Assembly (NCBI GenBank): GCA_017513135.1
Contig: JAFWDH010000003.1
Span: forward strand, 48,310 to 112,309
Direction of reading: 5' to 3'
Origin: Oscillospiraceae bacterium
GTDB taxonomy: Bacteria; Bacillota; Clostridia; Oscillospirales; Ruminococcaceae
Length of the DNA: 64,000 nt
A model generated the notes under the pieces. It was not told where the DNA came from. It ran no database searches and saw nothing but the letters and a program-made list of their open reading frames with translations. Positions 11,204-19,304 of this stretch are shown in pieces. The position numbers were made by a program, and so were the translations under genes. Each line of letters opens with the position of its first letter. Position 1 is the stretch's first letter.

Positions 11204-12305
11204 TCGTTCTGAGCCTCACGGGAAGTACAAGATAGAGGAAGTCGTCTCCCTCCGTTGGGACTATCGTCATAGGCATCGTCGGCTGATTAAGTCTCATTAT
11301 GACTTTCTGTGCTCCGGAATTCTTAAGAGCATCGAGCACGTATCTGTAGCTGAATCCTATATCTATTGGATCGCCCTCCAGTTCGCAGCTGATCTCGTCA
11401 TATACAGAACTTGTCGATGTAGTGCAGCTTATGCTTATGACACCGTCGTCGAATCTCATCTTTATAGGACTCTTGAATCTGTCGCTTATGATCAGAGACG
11501 CTCTCTCAACTGAACTGGAAAGCTCATCTGTATCGACTACTGCTGAGGTCCTGTATGAGACCGGTACGCTCTTCTTATAATCAAGGAAGTCTCCTTCAAG
11601 GAGCCTTGTGACTACGGTATAACCGACAAGGTTGAACACTGCGTATCTTCGCGCTGTACCTATCCTTATGTTATCCTCGCTGTCTCCTATCAGCCTGCTG
11701 ACTTCCTGAAGCGTTTTGGCAGGAATGATGAAAGGCCTGTCTTCCCTGTAGTTGTCTCCGTGCTTTCTTGCAACCGCAAGCCTGTGTCCGTCCACAGAGA
11801 CCACTGTTATAGTTCCGTCCTCAAAGATGAACTTGCTTCCTGTATGTACAGGTTTCTGATCGCTCACGGATACCGCATAAATGGTCTTCGATATCAGATC
11901 CTGCAGATCCTGTCCCGGGATCGTCATAGTGGAGTCTGTATCAGGTACCGGAAGCTCCGGAAAATCCGATGCGGGAAGCCCCATGAATGAATACTTTGTG
12001 AGACCGCTGTTGATCCTTACCATCAGGTTCGGTTCTGTTTCGATCTGTACGGTGTCCCCTTCGCTCTTGCGGAGGATCTCACCGAGAAGCCTGGCATTGA
12101 TGACTATATCGCCGGGATCGTATATCTCTGCCGGAGTATATGTTATGATCCCGAGTTCAAGGTCGTATGCGGTAAGCTTCAGAGAATTCTCCTCGCAGTG
12201 AAAAAGGATACCTTCCATTGCCGGTACAGGAGACTTGGAGCTGACAGCTCTTCCCACACCGGTGATAGCGTTGAGCAGTTCATTTCTTTCGCAGATTATC
12301 TTCAT
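11196..12305 (-). CDS. dnaN: DNA polymerase III beta sliding clamp
   Basis: 369 residues with three repeated clamp domains. Recognisable sequences include MKIICERNELLNAITGVGRAVSSK at the start, VSVDGHRLAVARK in domain 2, and the C-terminal hydrophobic cleft region ending PTMPMTIVPTEGDDFLYLVLPVRL. The dimer encircles DNA and tethers polymerase. It is separated from dnaA by a 219-bp DnaA-box-rich interval, as in B. subtilis. Downstream it overlaps the S4 gene. Confidence 0.98.
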   Translation of the reverse strand: MKIICERNELLNAITGVGRAVSSKSPVPAMEGILFHCEENSLKLTAYDLELGIITYTPAEIYDPGDIVINARLLGEILRKSEGDTVQIETEPNLMVRINSGLTKYSFMGLPASDFPELPVPDTDSTMTIPGQDLQDLISKTIYAVSVSDQKPVHTGSKFIFEDGTITVVSVDGHRLAVARKHGDNYREDRPFIIPAKTLQEVSRLIGDSEDNIRIGTARRYAVFNLVGYTVVTRLLEGDFLDYKKSVPVSYRTSAVVDTDELSSSVERASLIISDRFKSPIKMRFDDGVISISCTTSTSSVYDEISCELEGDPIDIGFSYRYVLDALKNSGAQKVIMRLNQPTMPMTIVPTEGDDFLYLVLPVRLRTNE

Positions 12306-12524
12306 TTCAAACTCCTGAGCATATATTCTATATAAATCTATTCAGTATCAGTATTAGAGGATGTCGATCTGTTAAAAACAGCAGAAAAGCATAGTAAACA
12401 CGGATTAAATGTGAAGACAGTATGTGTGAGCGGTCTGTTGAAAAAACACGCAAAATCTGCAGTCAACATACTGTATGTGTTAAAAATGTTGAAATCTTGC
12501 TGTTGATTGTTGAAAAAAAGTCGA
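12306..12524. other. oriC: Putative oriC (dnaA-dnaN intergenic region)
   Basis: AT-rich gene-free interval between dnaA and dnaN, the position of the B. subtilis unwinding region. Six 9-mers of the type TGTTRAAAA lie on the same strand: 12370 (TGTTAAAAA), 12436 (TGTTGAAAA), 12478 (TGTTAAAAA), 12487 (TGTTGAAAT), 12501 (TGTTGATTG) and 12508 (TGTTGAAAA). They are variants of the DnaA box TGTGGATAA, and no canonical copy is seen here. The dnaN-proximal 12318-12358 part is nearly pure A/T and is the best unwinding-element candidate. Confidence 0.75.
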
Positions 12525-13829
12525 TTACTGCTGGCAGTTTTTGATTATATCCTCGATTATAGACTTAAGATTTTTATCCTCTTCGGTCTGTCTGATGACT
12601 TTATCAATGGCATAAACGACAGTAGCGTGATTGCGGTTGAATTCGCTTCCGATCTTATCCAGCGTATTTCCGGTAACTTCCCTGATGATGTACATTGAGA
12701 CCTGTCTTGCCTGGGATATCTGGGCGTTCTGCCTGCTGGATCTTATATCTTCTGCGGTGACGCTGAAAGTACGCGCTACCTCACCTATTATCTTGTCCAC
12801 GGTGGCGGGCCAGGGCATCTGTTCGTTCACTATGTCCTGAATGGCGTCGTGAGCTGCATCCAGATTCGGGTCGGAGCCGTTGATAAGTGAGTATGCATAG
12901 AGCTTCTTTACTGCTCCTTCCAGCTGCCTGACGTCATTCTTGAGGTGCTTTGCTATGTATTCGGCCACTTCCGGAGCCAGCGTCATATTCATGTCGTCGG
13001 CTTTTCTGTAAAGTATAGATATCCTTGTCTCAATATCCGGAGGCTTGACGTCTGCAAGAAGGCCCCATTCGAAACGTGTGCGAAGTCTGTCTTCCAGGCT
13101 TTTGATCTCTCTCGGAGGTCTGTCTGATGTCAGTACTATCTGTTTGTGAGCTTCATGCAGAGCATTGAAAGTATGGAAGAACTCCTCCTGGGTCGATTCC
13201 TTTCCGCCTATGAACTGCACATCGTCCACCAGAAGAACATCGACATTGCGGTACTTGTCATGGAAAGGTTCCGTTGATCCTGATCCGATAGCTGCGATCA
13301 GTTCATTAGTGAACGCGTCGCCTCCTATATAAAGGACATTAAGCTCCGGACGGGTCTCGGCAAGCTGATTTTTGATGGCCATCAGCAGGTGTGTCTTGCC
13401 AAGTCCGGACGGACCGTATATGAACAGCGGGTTGTATGCGTTTGAAGGGTTGGCGGCGACAGCTACGGCCGCGGCATGCGCAAACCTGTTGTCCGGACCA
13501 ATTACGAAGTTTTCAAAAGTATAGGATGACGTACTCGATATGGGCTGCTTCTCCTTTACAGGCTCAGCCGGTTCCTGCTCGCTGTCGCGAGTGACGACAG
13601 ACAGATCCAGATCATATCCCATCACTGCTTCAAATCCCTGCCGGAGCAGAGAGAGATACCTGCTCTCAACGGTCTGCCTGATGAAATCGGATGAGACCGA
13701 GATCACTGCGCTGTCAACAGAAAAGGACACAGCTTCGATCCCTTTTATCCATAGATTGTACGCTGCGTCCGGGATATACTCCCTGCAGTATTCCTTTACT
13801 GCCTCAAGACACTGGGAAAAAGATTCCAT
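12525..13829 (-). CDS. dnaA: Chromosomal replication initiator DnaA
   Basis: 434 residues. Domain I (1-80) is the helicase-loading/dimerisation domain and is followed by a short acidic linker. Domain III is an AAA+ module with Walker A GPSGLGKT (139-146), Walker B LLVDDVQFIGGKES and the sensor/arginine finger region RLRTRFEWGLLAD. Domain IV has the DnaA signature NRNHATVVYAIDKV, which contacts the DnaA box. It is slightly shorter than the Bacillus protein because of the short domain II. RBS GAGGAAA lies upstream of the ATG. A promoter overlapping a DnaA-box-like sequence precedes it (13883-13911), suggesting autoregulation. Confidence 0.98.
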   Translation of the reverse strand: MESFSQCLEAVKEYCREYIPDAAYNLWIKGIEAVSFSVDSAVISVSSDFIRQTVESRYLSLLRQGFEAVMGYDLDLSVVTRDSEQEPAEPVKEKQPISSTSSYTFENFVIGPDNRFAHAAAVAVAANPSNAYNPLFIYGPSGLGKTHLLMAIKNQLAETRPELNVLYIGGDAFTNELIAAIGSGSTEPFHDKYRNVDVLLVDDVQFIGGKESTQEEFFHTFNALHEAHKQIVLTSDRPPREIKSLEDRLRTRFEWGLLADVKPPDIETRISILYRKADDMNMTLAPEVAEYIAKHLKNDVRQLEGAVKKLYAYSLINGSDPNLDAAHDAIQDIVNEQMPWPATVDKIIGEVARTFSVTAEDIRSSRQNAQISQARQVSMYIIREVTGNTLDKIGSEFNRNHATVVYAIDKVIRQTEEDKNLKSIIEDIIKNCQQ

Positions 13830-13882
13830 GTGTTTTTCCTCAATAAGATGTGTATATTAAAATACAATAATAATACCTATAT

Positions 13883-13911
13883 ATTCTACCACCTGGCAGG
13901 TGAGCTTTCAA
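13883..13911 (-). promoter_or_regulatory. Predicted sigma-A promoter of dnaA with operator-like repeat
   Basis: On the minus strand, -35 TTGAAA (13906-13911) and -10 TAGAAT (13883-13888) are separated by exactly 17 bp. The -35 is embedded in the DnaA-box-like TGTTGAAAG. The spacer contains an inverted repeat CACCTG-G-CAGGTG (13890-13902), a possible operator. Confidence 0.6.
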
Positions 13912-14105
13912 CAGACCGAAATCTTTCAGAGGCACGAAAATTCTTTCAGAATCAACTCGGCATCTTTTCCGACAAAATACACAAAAGAGGCAATCAGGTC
14001 TAAAAAAGGCGGTTTTTTACCGATATCGGTAAAATGACGAAACACACGTGGATTTATGCGTCATAGACGGCGCCCTGAGCAGGCAATTGGCAGAGGTAAT
14101 TATTC

Positions 14106-14134
14106 TTGACAAGGTAAATACCTTTAGATATACT
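14106..14134 (+). promoter_or_regulatory. Predicted sigma-A promoter of rpmH-rnpA
   Basis: Consensus -35 TTGACA (14106-14111), 17-bp spacer, -10 TATACT (14129-14134). Transcription would start near 14141, about 30 nt before the rpmH ATG, which has AGAAGGAG upstream. Confidence 0.8.
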
Positions 14135-14170
14135 TTTCCTTTGCAAGGTAAAATAGAAGGAGAATTTCCT

Positions 14171-14305
14171 ATGAGACCCACATATCATCCTAAAAAACGT
14201 GCCCGCAAGGTCGTTCACGGATTCCGTAAGAGGATGTCCACTTCCAACGGCCGCAAGGTTCTGGCACGCCGTCGTGCACGCGGCAGGGCTCGCCTGAGTG
14301 CGTAA
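14171..14305 (+). CDS. rpmH: Ribosomal protein bL34
   Basis: 44 residues from the ATG at 14171 ([13 protein letters not shown]), the usual size for bL34. A longer in-frame extension to 14048 is rejected because the family begins here and the RBS AGAAGGAG sits 8 nt upstream. The protein is extremely basic ([23 protein letters not shown]) and belongs to the large ribosomal subunit. It starts the rightward rpmH-rnpA-yidD-yidC-jag block. Confidence 0.97.
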   Translation: MRPTYHPKKRARKVVHGFRKRMSTSNGRKVLARRRARGRARLSA

Positions 14306-14311
14306 AAAATA

Positions 14312-14336
14312 AAAGCCAACCTGAGAGGCTGGCTTT
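14312..14336 (+). terminator. Terminator or attenuator between rpmH and rnpA
   Basis: Stem AAAGCCA / TGGCTTT with further CC/GG pairing around a short loop and an A/T-rich tail. It lies 6 nt after rpmH and 35 nt before rnpA, so it probably lowers read-through so that bL34 is made in excess over RNase P protein. Confidence 0.65.
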
Positions 14337-14370
14337 ATTATTATGCTGATAACAGAGCTCGAGTTTCAGA

Positions 14371-14706
14371 ATGAAAATTGAGGCAATAAACAGAAATTAT
14401 CTGTTTCTCAGGGCATACAGAAGCCGCATCAACTATGTCTCTCCCCTTATTGTGACCTACATTGTGAAAAAGAAGAGCGGCGGGATCCGTCTTGGAATCA
14501 CCGCAGGAAAAAAAGTAGGGTGCGCAGTGGAAAGGAACAGAGCAAGACGCGTTGTAAGAGCGGCAGCTACAGAGCTTTTAAAGGACAGGGACGGAGATTA
14601 TGATATCGTCATAGTCTGCCGTCATCCGTCATGTAAAGTATCGTCAAATGAGATCAGAGATGTTCTCAAAGGTCATCTTTCCGAAGCGGGAGTGATCGGA
14701 TGCTGA
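14371..14706 (+). CDS. rnpA: RNase P protein component
   Basis: 111 residues. The RNR motif is clear in VERNRARRVVRAAATELL, preceded by the beta strand GGIRLGITAGKKVGCA and followed by DYDIVIVCR, giving the standard alpha-beta sandwich. It assists the RNase P RNA in 5' maturation of tRNA precursors. It overlaps yidD by 7 nt. No strong RBS is evident immediately before the ATG, and expression may rely on the rpmH transcript. Confidence 0.95.
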   Translation: MKIEAINRNYLFLRAYRSRINYVSPLIVTYIVKKKSGGIRLGITAGKKVGCAVERNRARRVVRAAATELLKDRDGDYDIVIVCRHPSCKVSSNEIRDVLKGHLSEAGVIGC

Positions 14707-14930
14707 GCAGATTACTGATCGGAGCAGTCCGGCTGTACCAGAGGTTTCTTTCGCCTGTGCTCGGGAAGAATTGCAGATTCATTCCGACGTGCAGCGAATA
14801 TATGATTGAAGCGATCCGCATCCACGGTCCCTTGAGGGGAATGTGGCTGGGGATTCGTCGTATAGCAAGATGTAATCCTTTCGGCGGATGGGGATATGAC
14901 CCCGTACCACAGAAGAAACCCGAAGACTGA
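14700..14930 (+). CDS. yidD: Membrane protein insertion efficiency factor YidD
   Basis: 76 residues, normal for YidD. Hallmarks are IGAVRLYQRFLSP, CRFIPTCSEYMIEAI and the Cys-containing RIARCNPFGGWGYDPVP. It is a small amphipathic membrane-associated protein that supports YidC-dependent insertion. It overlaps rnpA and lies 34 nt before yidC. Confidence 0.95.
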   Translation: MLSRLLIGAVRLYQRFLSPVLGKNCRFIPTCSEYMIEAIRIHGPLRGMWLGIRRIARCNPFGGWGYDPVPQKKPED

Positions 14931-14964
14931 ATACAGATATCACCTGTTTGGAGGAAATATATAG

Positions 14965-16026
14965 ATGTCACTTATAAGCGGCATAATCGCATACCCTCTC
15001 GGATACCTGATGAAGGGATGTTACTGGCTGGTGACTGAACTGCTTCACCTGCCGCTCTCCTATGTTCTCGCACTGTTTCTGTTTACCCTGATCACCAAGA
15101 TCCTCATGTTCCCCATAAGCGTAAAGCAGCATAAAGCCACTGCGACCATGTCTGCCTTCAACCCGATGATCGAGGAGCTTAGGACCAAATACAGGAACGA
15201 TCAGAATAAACTGAACGAGGAGCTTTCACGTCTGCAGATGGATTACGGATACAATCCGACTGCGGGATGTGCCCCTATGCTGATCAACCTTCTGATAATG
15301 TTCGGCCTGGTAGAGGTCATCTATAAGCCTCTGACCTATATGCTGACCCTTCCGAGAACACTGATCACATCTCTCTCTGAAAAGACCATCGAGATCCTGG
15401 CTGCTGCGGGGAACACAATCAACGCAAAGGACAGGATGATCGAGACCTATATAATCGCGCAGGTCAAAAACAACTTTTCCGCATTCTCAGATCTTGCGTC
15501 TGCTCACGGCGAGGAGCTCGCCAGGATAAGAGATCTTGATATGAGCATCGGAAGTATCAATCTGTATAACAAACCGGAGCTGGCATTCAGCCTGGCTCTG
15601 TTGATTCCGCTTTTTTCTATCGTTACCCAGCTCATTTCCACCGTCTTTATGCTGAGAAGCTCCGGATCCATGAGCGGAAACGCGGCAGGACAGATGAAAA
15701 CGACAGTAATCTCGACAAGCATCCTGTTTGCGGTATTCTCTTTCATGTATCCGCTGGGATTCAGCCTTTACTGGGGCTTCTCAAACCTTCTGTCGCTTTT
15801 GCAGAACATTATTCTGAACAAGCTCTACGACCCCGAGAAACTTAAAGCGGATCTTCTTGAGAAGATCAAACAGAAAAAGAAGGAAAAAAATGCAAGGAAG
15901 AAGGTCGCTGTCGTTGATAAGTCGACAGGTGAAGTAAAGGAGAAGGAAGTGTCGGCATCTGAAGCAGACAGGATCCGTCTGCAGCGTGCCAGGGAGATAG
16001 ACAGAGAGCGGTACGGTGATGAATAA
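14965..16026 (+). CDS. yidC: Membrane protein insertase YidC/Oxa1
   Basis: 353 residues. It lacks the large periplasmic domain of Gram-negative YidC. TM1 (about 30-55) includes the conserved basic segment FPISVKQHK just after it. A cytoplasmic coiled hairpin (MSAFNPMIEELRTKYRND) follows, then CAPMLINLLIMFGLVEVIY and later TM segments at about 208-225, 250-267 and 270-290. The N-terminus shows no lipobox. The C-terminal tail is Lys-rich (KIKQKKKEKNARKK), typical for ribosome contact. A linker of about 70 residues between TM2 and TM3 (about 120-200) is longer than in Bacillus SpoIIIJ. Confidence 0.95.
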   Translation: MSLISGIIAYPLGYLMKGCYWLVTELLHLPLSYVLALFLFTLITKILMFPISVKQHKATATMSAFNPMIEELRTKYRNDQNKLNEELSRLQMDYGYNPTAGCAPMLINLLIMFGLVEVIYKPLTYMLTLPRTLITSLSEKTIEILAAAGNTINAKDRMIETYIIAQVKNNFSAFSDLASAHGEELARIRDLDMSIGSINLYNKPELAFSLALLIPLFSIVTQLISTVFMLRSSGSMSGNAAGQMKTTVISTSILFAVFSFMYPLGFSLYWGFSNLLSLLQNIILNKLYDPEKLKADLLEKIKQKKKEKNARKKVAVVDKSTGEVKEKEVSASEADRIRLQRAREIDRERYGDE

Positions 16027-16040
16027 GAGAGGTATTGCTA

Positions 16041-17249
16041 ATGTCTGAGATCGTCATGACGGGCAAGACAGTGGAAGATGCGCTGGACCTTGCCTGCCGG
16101 GAACTGGGCGTGACGCGTGATGAGGTAACTTACCAGATCATCGAGATGCCCCAGAAAGTGCTGTTTTGGTCAAAACCGGCAAAGATCTCCGTCAAAGTCA
16201 AGGAAGAGGATTTCTCCCTGAGCGATCTGTTTAAGAATTACGGATCGGATGACGGACGCAAGAGCGGAAGCGGCGAAAAGACTTCCAAAGAACAAAAGAA
16301 TCAGAAGAACCAGAAAAACCAGAAGAACCAGAAAAATCAGCAGAACAAGAATCAGAAAGCGGATGCTGAGCCGCGCGCTCAGGAGAAGCAGGCTGACGAA
16401 GCTGAGAAAAAGGAAGAGCCTAAAGCCGTAAAGAATGGTTCCGAACAGGAGAAAGGAACCGGCAAGAAGAAGAAAAAGAACAATAAGAACCGTTCTAACG
16501 CAAAGAAAGAAGAAGCAAAGGAAAACAGACAGGATACTCCGGGGATCCAGGAGACCGAGATCACGGTGCCGGAAGATGACGGACCGGAAGAAGTTCTGGA
16601 GCCCGTGGATGAGAAGGATCTTCCCGCACGCGCTGTATATGCGTTCAACTATCTGAAGGAGATCGCGGCTGTGATGGGCCTCGAAAAGATAGATTACTCC
16701 TTCGCTAAGACTGACAGAGGGATAAGGATCATACTCAACGGCGAGGATGCACCGGTACTCATCGGAAGACGCGGCGATACTATGGACGCTCTGCAGTACC
16801 TCTGCACGGTAGCTTCTTCCAGAGAGGACGGAGAGTACTGCAGGATTACCCTGGATATAGAGGGTTACCGAGCACGCAGAGAGGAATCCCTCAAAGAGCT
16901 GGCGGCAAAGGTAGCGGCCAAGGTCAAGAAGAACCGCCGCAGCCAGACCCTTGAGCCCATGAATCCTTATGAGAGAAGGATCGTACATGCTGCAGTCCAG
17001 AAGATCGACGGTGTTGATTCACATTCGATCGGAAGTGAGCCTTACAGAAAAGTAATCATCACACTGGAAGGCGCGTCGCAGGATCGCAGAGGCCGCGGAA
17101 GCCGTTCCAGAAAGAACAACGACAGTTACGAAAGAAGATCCGACAGACAGCAGGCGGCTCCTCAGATCAAGACGCCGATCCCTGTCAGGAAGGAACTCAA
17201 GAGCCAGGAGGAGTTCATTGGAAACCTCTACGGCAAAATAGAACTCTAA
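16041..17249 (+). CDS. jag: Jag/KhpB RNA-binding protein
   Basis: 402 residues from the ATG at 16041, chosen over an upstream TTG at 16035 because GAGAGG lies 8 nt before it. Jag_N is at 1-55 (TGKTVEDALDLACRELG, KVLFWSKPAKISVKV). A long Lys/Gln/Asn/Glu low-complexity linker with QKN triplet repeats covers about 75-185. The KH domain follows (VLIGRRGDTMDALQYL), then the R3H domain (MNPYERRIVHAAVQKIDGVDSHSIG). A disordered tail is last. KhpB with KhpA binds mRNA/sRNA and affects cell division and elongation in Bacillota. The linker is longer than in most homologues. Confidence 0.95.
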   Translation: MSEIVMTGKTVEDALDLACRELGVTRDEVTYQIIEMPQKVLFWSKPAKISVKVKEEDFSLSDLFKNYGSDDGRKSGSGEKTSKEQKNQKNQKNQKNQKNQQNKNQKADAEPRAQEKQADEAEKKEEPKAVKNGSEQEKGTGKKKKKNNKNRSNAKKEEAKENRQDTPGIQETEITVPEDDGPEEVLEPVDEKDLPARAVYAFNYLKEIAAVMGLEKIDYSFAKTDRGIRIILNGEDAPVLIGRRGDTMDALQYLCTVASSREDGEYCRITLDIEGYRARREESLKELAAKVAAKVKKNRRSQTLEPMNPYERRIVHAAVQKIDGVDSHSIGSEPYRKVIITLEGASQDRRGRGSRSRKNNDSYERRSDRQQAAPQIKTPIPVRKELKSQEEFIGNLYGKIEL

Positions 17250-17264
17250 AAAATCGACACACCG

Positions 17265-17323
17265 AGGTCAAAGGTCGGAGTGTCCCCTTACAAAGCGGGA
17301 CAGGATACCTTTGACCTTTTTTT
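17265..17323 (+). terminator. Intrinsic terminator after jag
   Basis: Outer stem AGGTCAAAGGT (17265-17275) / ACCTTTGACCT (17307-17317), inner stem GTCCC / GGGAC, then seven T (17317-17323). It ends the rpmH-jag unit before the flavodoxin-fold gene. Confidence 0.85.
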
Positions 17324-17341
17324 CAGGAAAGGAAAACAGAT

Positions 17342-17902
17342 ATGGTTTTGCTCATCAATGCATGTGCCAGAGAAGAGTCAAGAACGCTGCCTCTGGCAGA
17401 GAAAGCGGCAAAAAAGATCTCTGATGACATCGTCAGACTCGATCTCTATGAACAGGGACTGCTTCCGGTAGACAGGGAAACGCTGGAAAGACGTGAGGAG
17501 TTCATAGCAAGGAAGGAATTCACCGATGCCATGTTCAGTCTTGCTCATCAGTTCAGAGAAGCTGAGAATGTCGTTATCGCAGCACCGTTTTGGGACCTGT
17601 CAGTGCCATCAGTCCTCAAATGCTATATAGAGCATCTTTGTGTAAGAGACCTTGTTTTCAGCTACAGCGATGAAGGCGTCGCCCAGGGACTGTGCATGGG
17701 AAAGAGGCTCGTGTATGTCACTACAGCGGGAGGATACATTCCCGAAAATGATCACGGTTACGGTTATGTAAGGGACGTCTTTACGGGATTCTTCGGGTAT
17801 ACCGATACTATGTGCATAAAAGCTGAGGGACTTGATATAGTCGGCAATGACATAGATGCCATTCTCGAAGAAGCGGAGAAAGAGATCGAGGAGAAGGTTT
17901 GA
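17342..17902 (+). CDS. Flavodoxin-fold NAD(P)H dehydrogenase-like protein
   Basis: 186 residues. The N-terminus MVLLINACAREESRTLPLAE is the FMN phosphate-binding strand-loop of the NAD(P)H quinone oxidoreductase/azoreductase family. VIAAPFWDLSVPSVLKCYIEHL is the isoalloxazine-binding segment, and YVTTAGGYI is the third FMN contact. Such enzymes reduce quinones, azo or nitro compounds with two electrons. The physiological substrate is unknown. The gene lies 1 nt before mnmE, so the two are transcribed together, although no functional link is known. Confidence 0.82.
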   Translation: MVLLINACAREESRTLPLAEKAAKKISDDIVRLDLYEQGLLPVDRETLERREEFIARKEFTDAMFSLAHQFREAENVVIAAPFWDLSVPSVLKCYIEHLCVRDLVFSYSDEGVAQGLCMGKRLVYVTTAGGYIPENDHGYGYVRDVFTGFFGYTDTMCIKAEGLDIVGNDIDAILEEAEKEIEEKV

Positions 17903-17903
17903 G

Positions 17904-19283
17904 ATGGTTCAGGGAATGCCCACCATTGCCGCGATCTCTACGCCTGCCGGCAAAGGAGGGATAGGGATCGTCAGGATGTCCGGACCGGAGGCCATGGAAA
18001 TGGCAAAGAAGGTCTTTCGTCCCAGAAACGGCAGGGATATCACTTCCATGAAGGGATATACAGCTGCTTTCGGTACGGTCCATACCGTGTCCGGCGAGCT
18101 TATAGACCAATGCGTCCTGCTGTGCTTCAGAGGGCCCAGGAGCTATACCGGAGAAGATGTGGCGGAACTGCAGTGTCACGGCGGAGAGGCTGTTATCCAT
18201 GCGGTTCTGAGAGCGGTCCTCGACAGCGGTGCTGAACCTGCCGGGCGCGGAGAGTTCACCAGAAGAGCATTCATCAACGGACGCATCAGCCTTACGGAGG
18301 CAGAAGCGGTGATGGATATCGTCAACGCAGCGTCAGCCCAGGGTGAGAAGGCAGCCGCGGCTCAGGCTGAGGGATCACTTGCCAGACGCACAGAGGAATT
18401 CCGTGACAGGATTCTCGCAATACAGACACAGATCGCTGCTGAGATAGATTTTCCGGAAGAGGATGTTGACGAGGCAGACAGAGACGGGCTTACCCGCGAT
18501 GTCAGGAAGCTTTCTGAAGATATCGATTCTCTGATAAAGGGATATGATGCCGGACAGAAGATGCTCAGAGGCATTCCGGCGGCAATAGTCGGCAGTCCGA
18601 ACGTGGGAAAGAGCACGATCCTTAATCTGGTATCCGGCTATGAGAAAGCGATAGTCTCTCCTGAAGCAGGGACTACCAGAGACATAATAGAGGAGCAGGT
18701 GAGCCTTGGCGGGATCACGCTTATGCTTGCCGATACCGCCGGCATCAGAGAGAATGCATCCGGGGAAGTAGAGAGGATAGGCATCGACAGGGCCAGGAAC
18801 AGACTGCTGAAATCGTCGCTGATACTTGCGGTGTTTGATGCTTCCAGGGAACTGCAGGCTGACGACCTGTCCCTTATAGAGGAACTCAGAGGGAAGCCCG
18901 TGCTGGCGGTGATCAACAAGAACGATCTGCCGGCAGCTGCCGACACACAGAGGCTCAAGGATGCCTTCCCGGCATATGTGGAGATTTCTGCTCTTGATCA
19001 AAGCTCTCTGGGGGTACTGGAAAAGGCGGTCGGGGATATGGCCGGAGTCTCAGGTTTCGACACGGACAGTCCGCTGCTTGCCAATGAAAGGCAGAGAAAC
19101 TGTGCGGTCAGGGCTAATGACGCGATCAGAGAGGCGGCGGATTCGCTTGAGAGCGGGTTTACACTGGACGTATGCTATGCGCTGCTTGATGAGGCGCTGT
19201 CGGTCCTGTTTGAACTCAGCGGAGAGAATGCATCAGAAGAAGTGATAGACGCGGTATTCCGCGATTTCTGTGTGGGTAAATAA
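17904..19283 (+). CDS. mnmE: tRNA modification GTPase MnmE
   Basis: 459 residues from ATG 17904, with GGAGAAGG about 6 nt upstream; a longer reading frame would run into the preceding gene. N-terminal tetrahydrofolate-binding domain: TIAAISTPAGKGGIGIVRMSG. The GTPase domain is inserted in the helical domain: G1 GSPNVGKST, G2 GTTRD, G3 DTAG, G4 NKND. The protein ends with FCVGK, matching the C(I/L/V)GK motif whose Cys is needed for modification. With MnmG it forms the 5-carboxymethylaminomethyl group on the wobble uridine of several tRNAs. mnmG follows after 21 nt. Confidence 0.97.
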   Translation: MVQGMPTIAAISTPAGKGGIGIVRMSGPEAMEMAKKVFRPRNGRDITSMKGYTAAFGTVHTVSGELIDQCVLLCFRGPRSYTGEDVAELQCHGGEAVIHAVLRAVLDSGAEPAGRGEFTRRAFINGRISLTEAEAVMDIVNAASAQGEKAAAAQAEGSLARRTEEFRDRILAIQTQIAAEIDFPEEDVDEADRDGLTRDVRKLSEDIDSLIKGYDAGQKMLRGIPAAIVGSPNVGKSTILNLVSGYEKAIVSPEAGTTRDIIEEQVSLGGITLMLADTAGIRENASGEVERIGIDRARNRLLKSSLILAVFDASRELQADDLSLIEELRGKPVLAVINKNDLPAAADTQRLKDAFPAYVEISALDQSSLGVLEKAVGDMAGVSGFDTDSPLLANERQRNCAVRANDAIREAADSLESGFTLDVCYALLDEALSVLFELSGENASEEVIDAVFRDFCVGK

Positions 19284-19304
19284 CTTGAAACGAAGAGGAA
19301 ACAG

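Larger units (their letters stand above)
13830..14170. other. Gene-free interval between divergent dnaA and rpmH (origin-flanking regulatory region)
   Basis: 341 bp without a supported gene. It holds the dnaA promoter with a DnaA-box-like TGTTGAAAG (minus strand, 13906-13914), an A/T-rich run at 13855-13888, two copies of TCTTTCAGA exactly 20 bp apart (13922 and 13942), a perfect 20-bp palindrome at 14015-14034 (half-site TTTTACCGAT), and the rpmH promoter. The 13-mer CGGTCTGTTGAAA occurs here (minus, 13906-13918) and again at 12431-12443. Confidence 0.7.

Noticed and set aside
14040..14060. CACGTG-like core resembling a parS site
   Set aside because: ACACACGTGGAT lacks the flanking TGTT and AACA arms of parS (TGTTNCACGTGAAACA).
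14048..14170. Upstream extension of rpmH
   Set aside because: It spans the promoter; bL34 proteins start at [12 protein letters not shown] sequence, with the RBS just before 14171.
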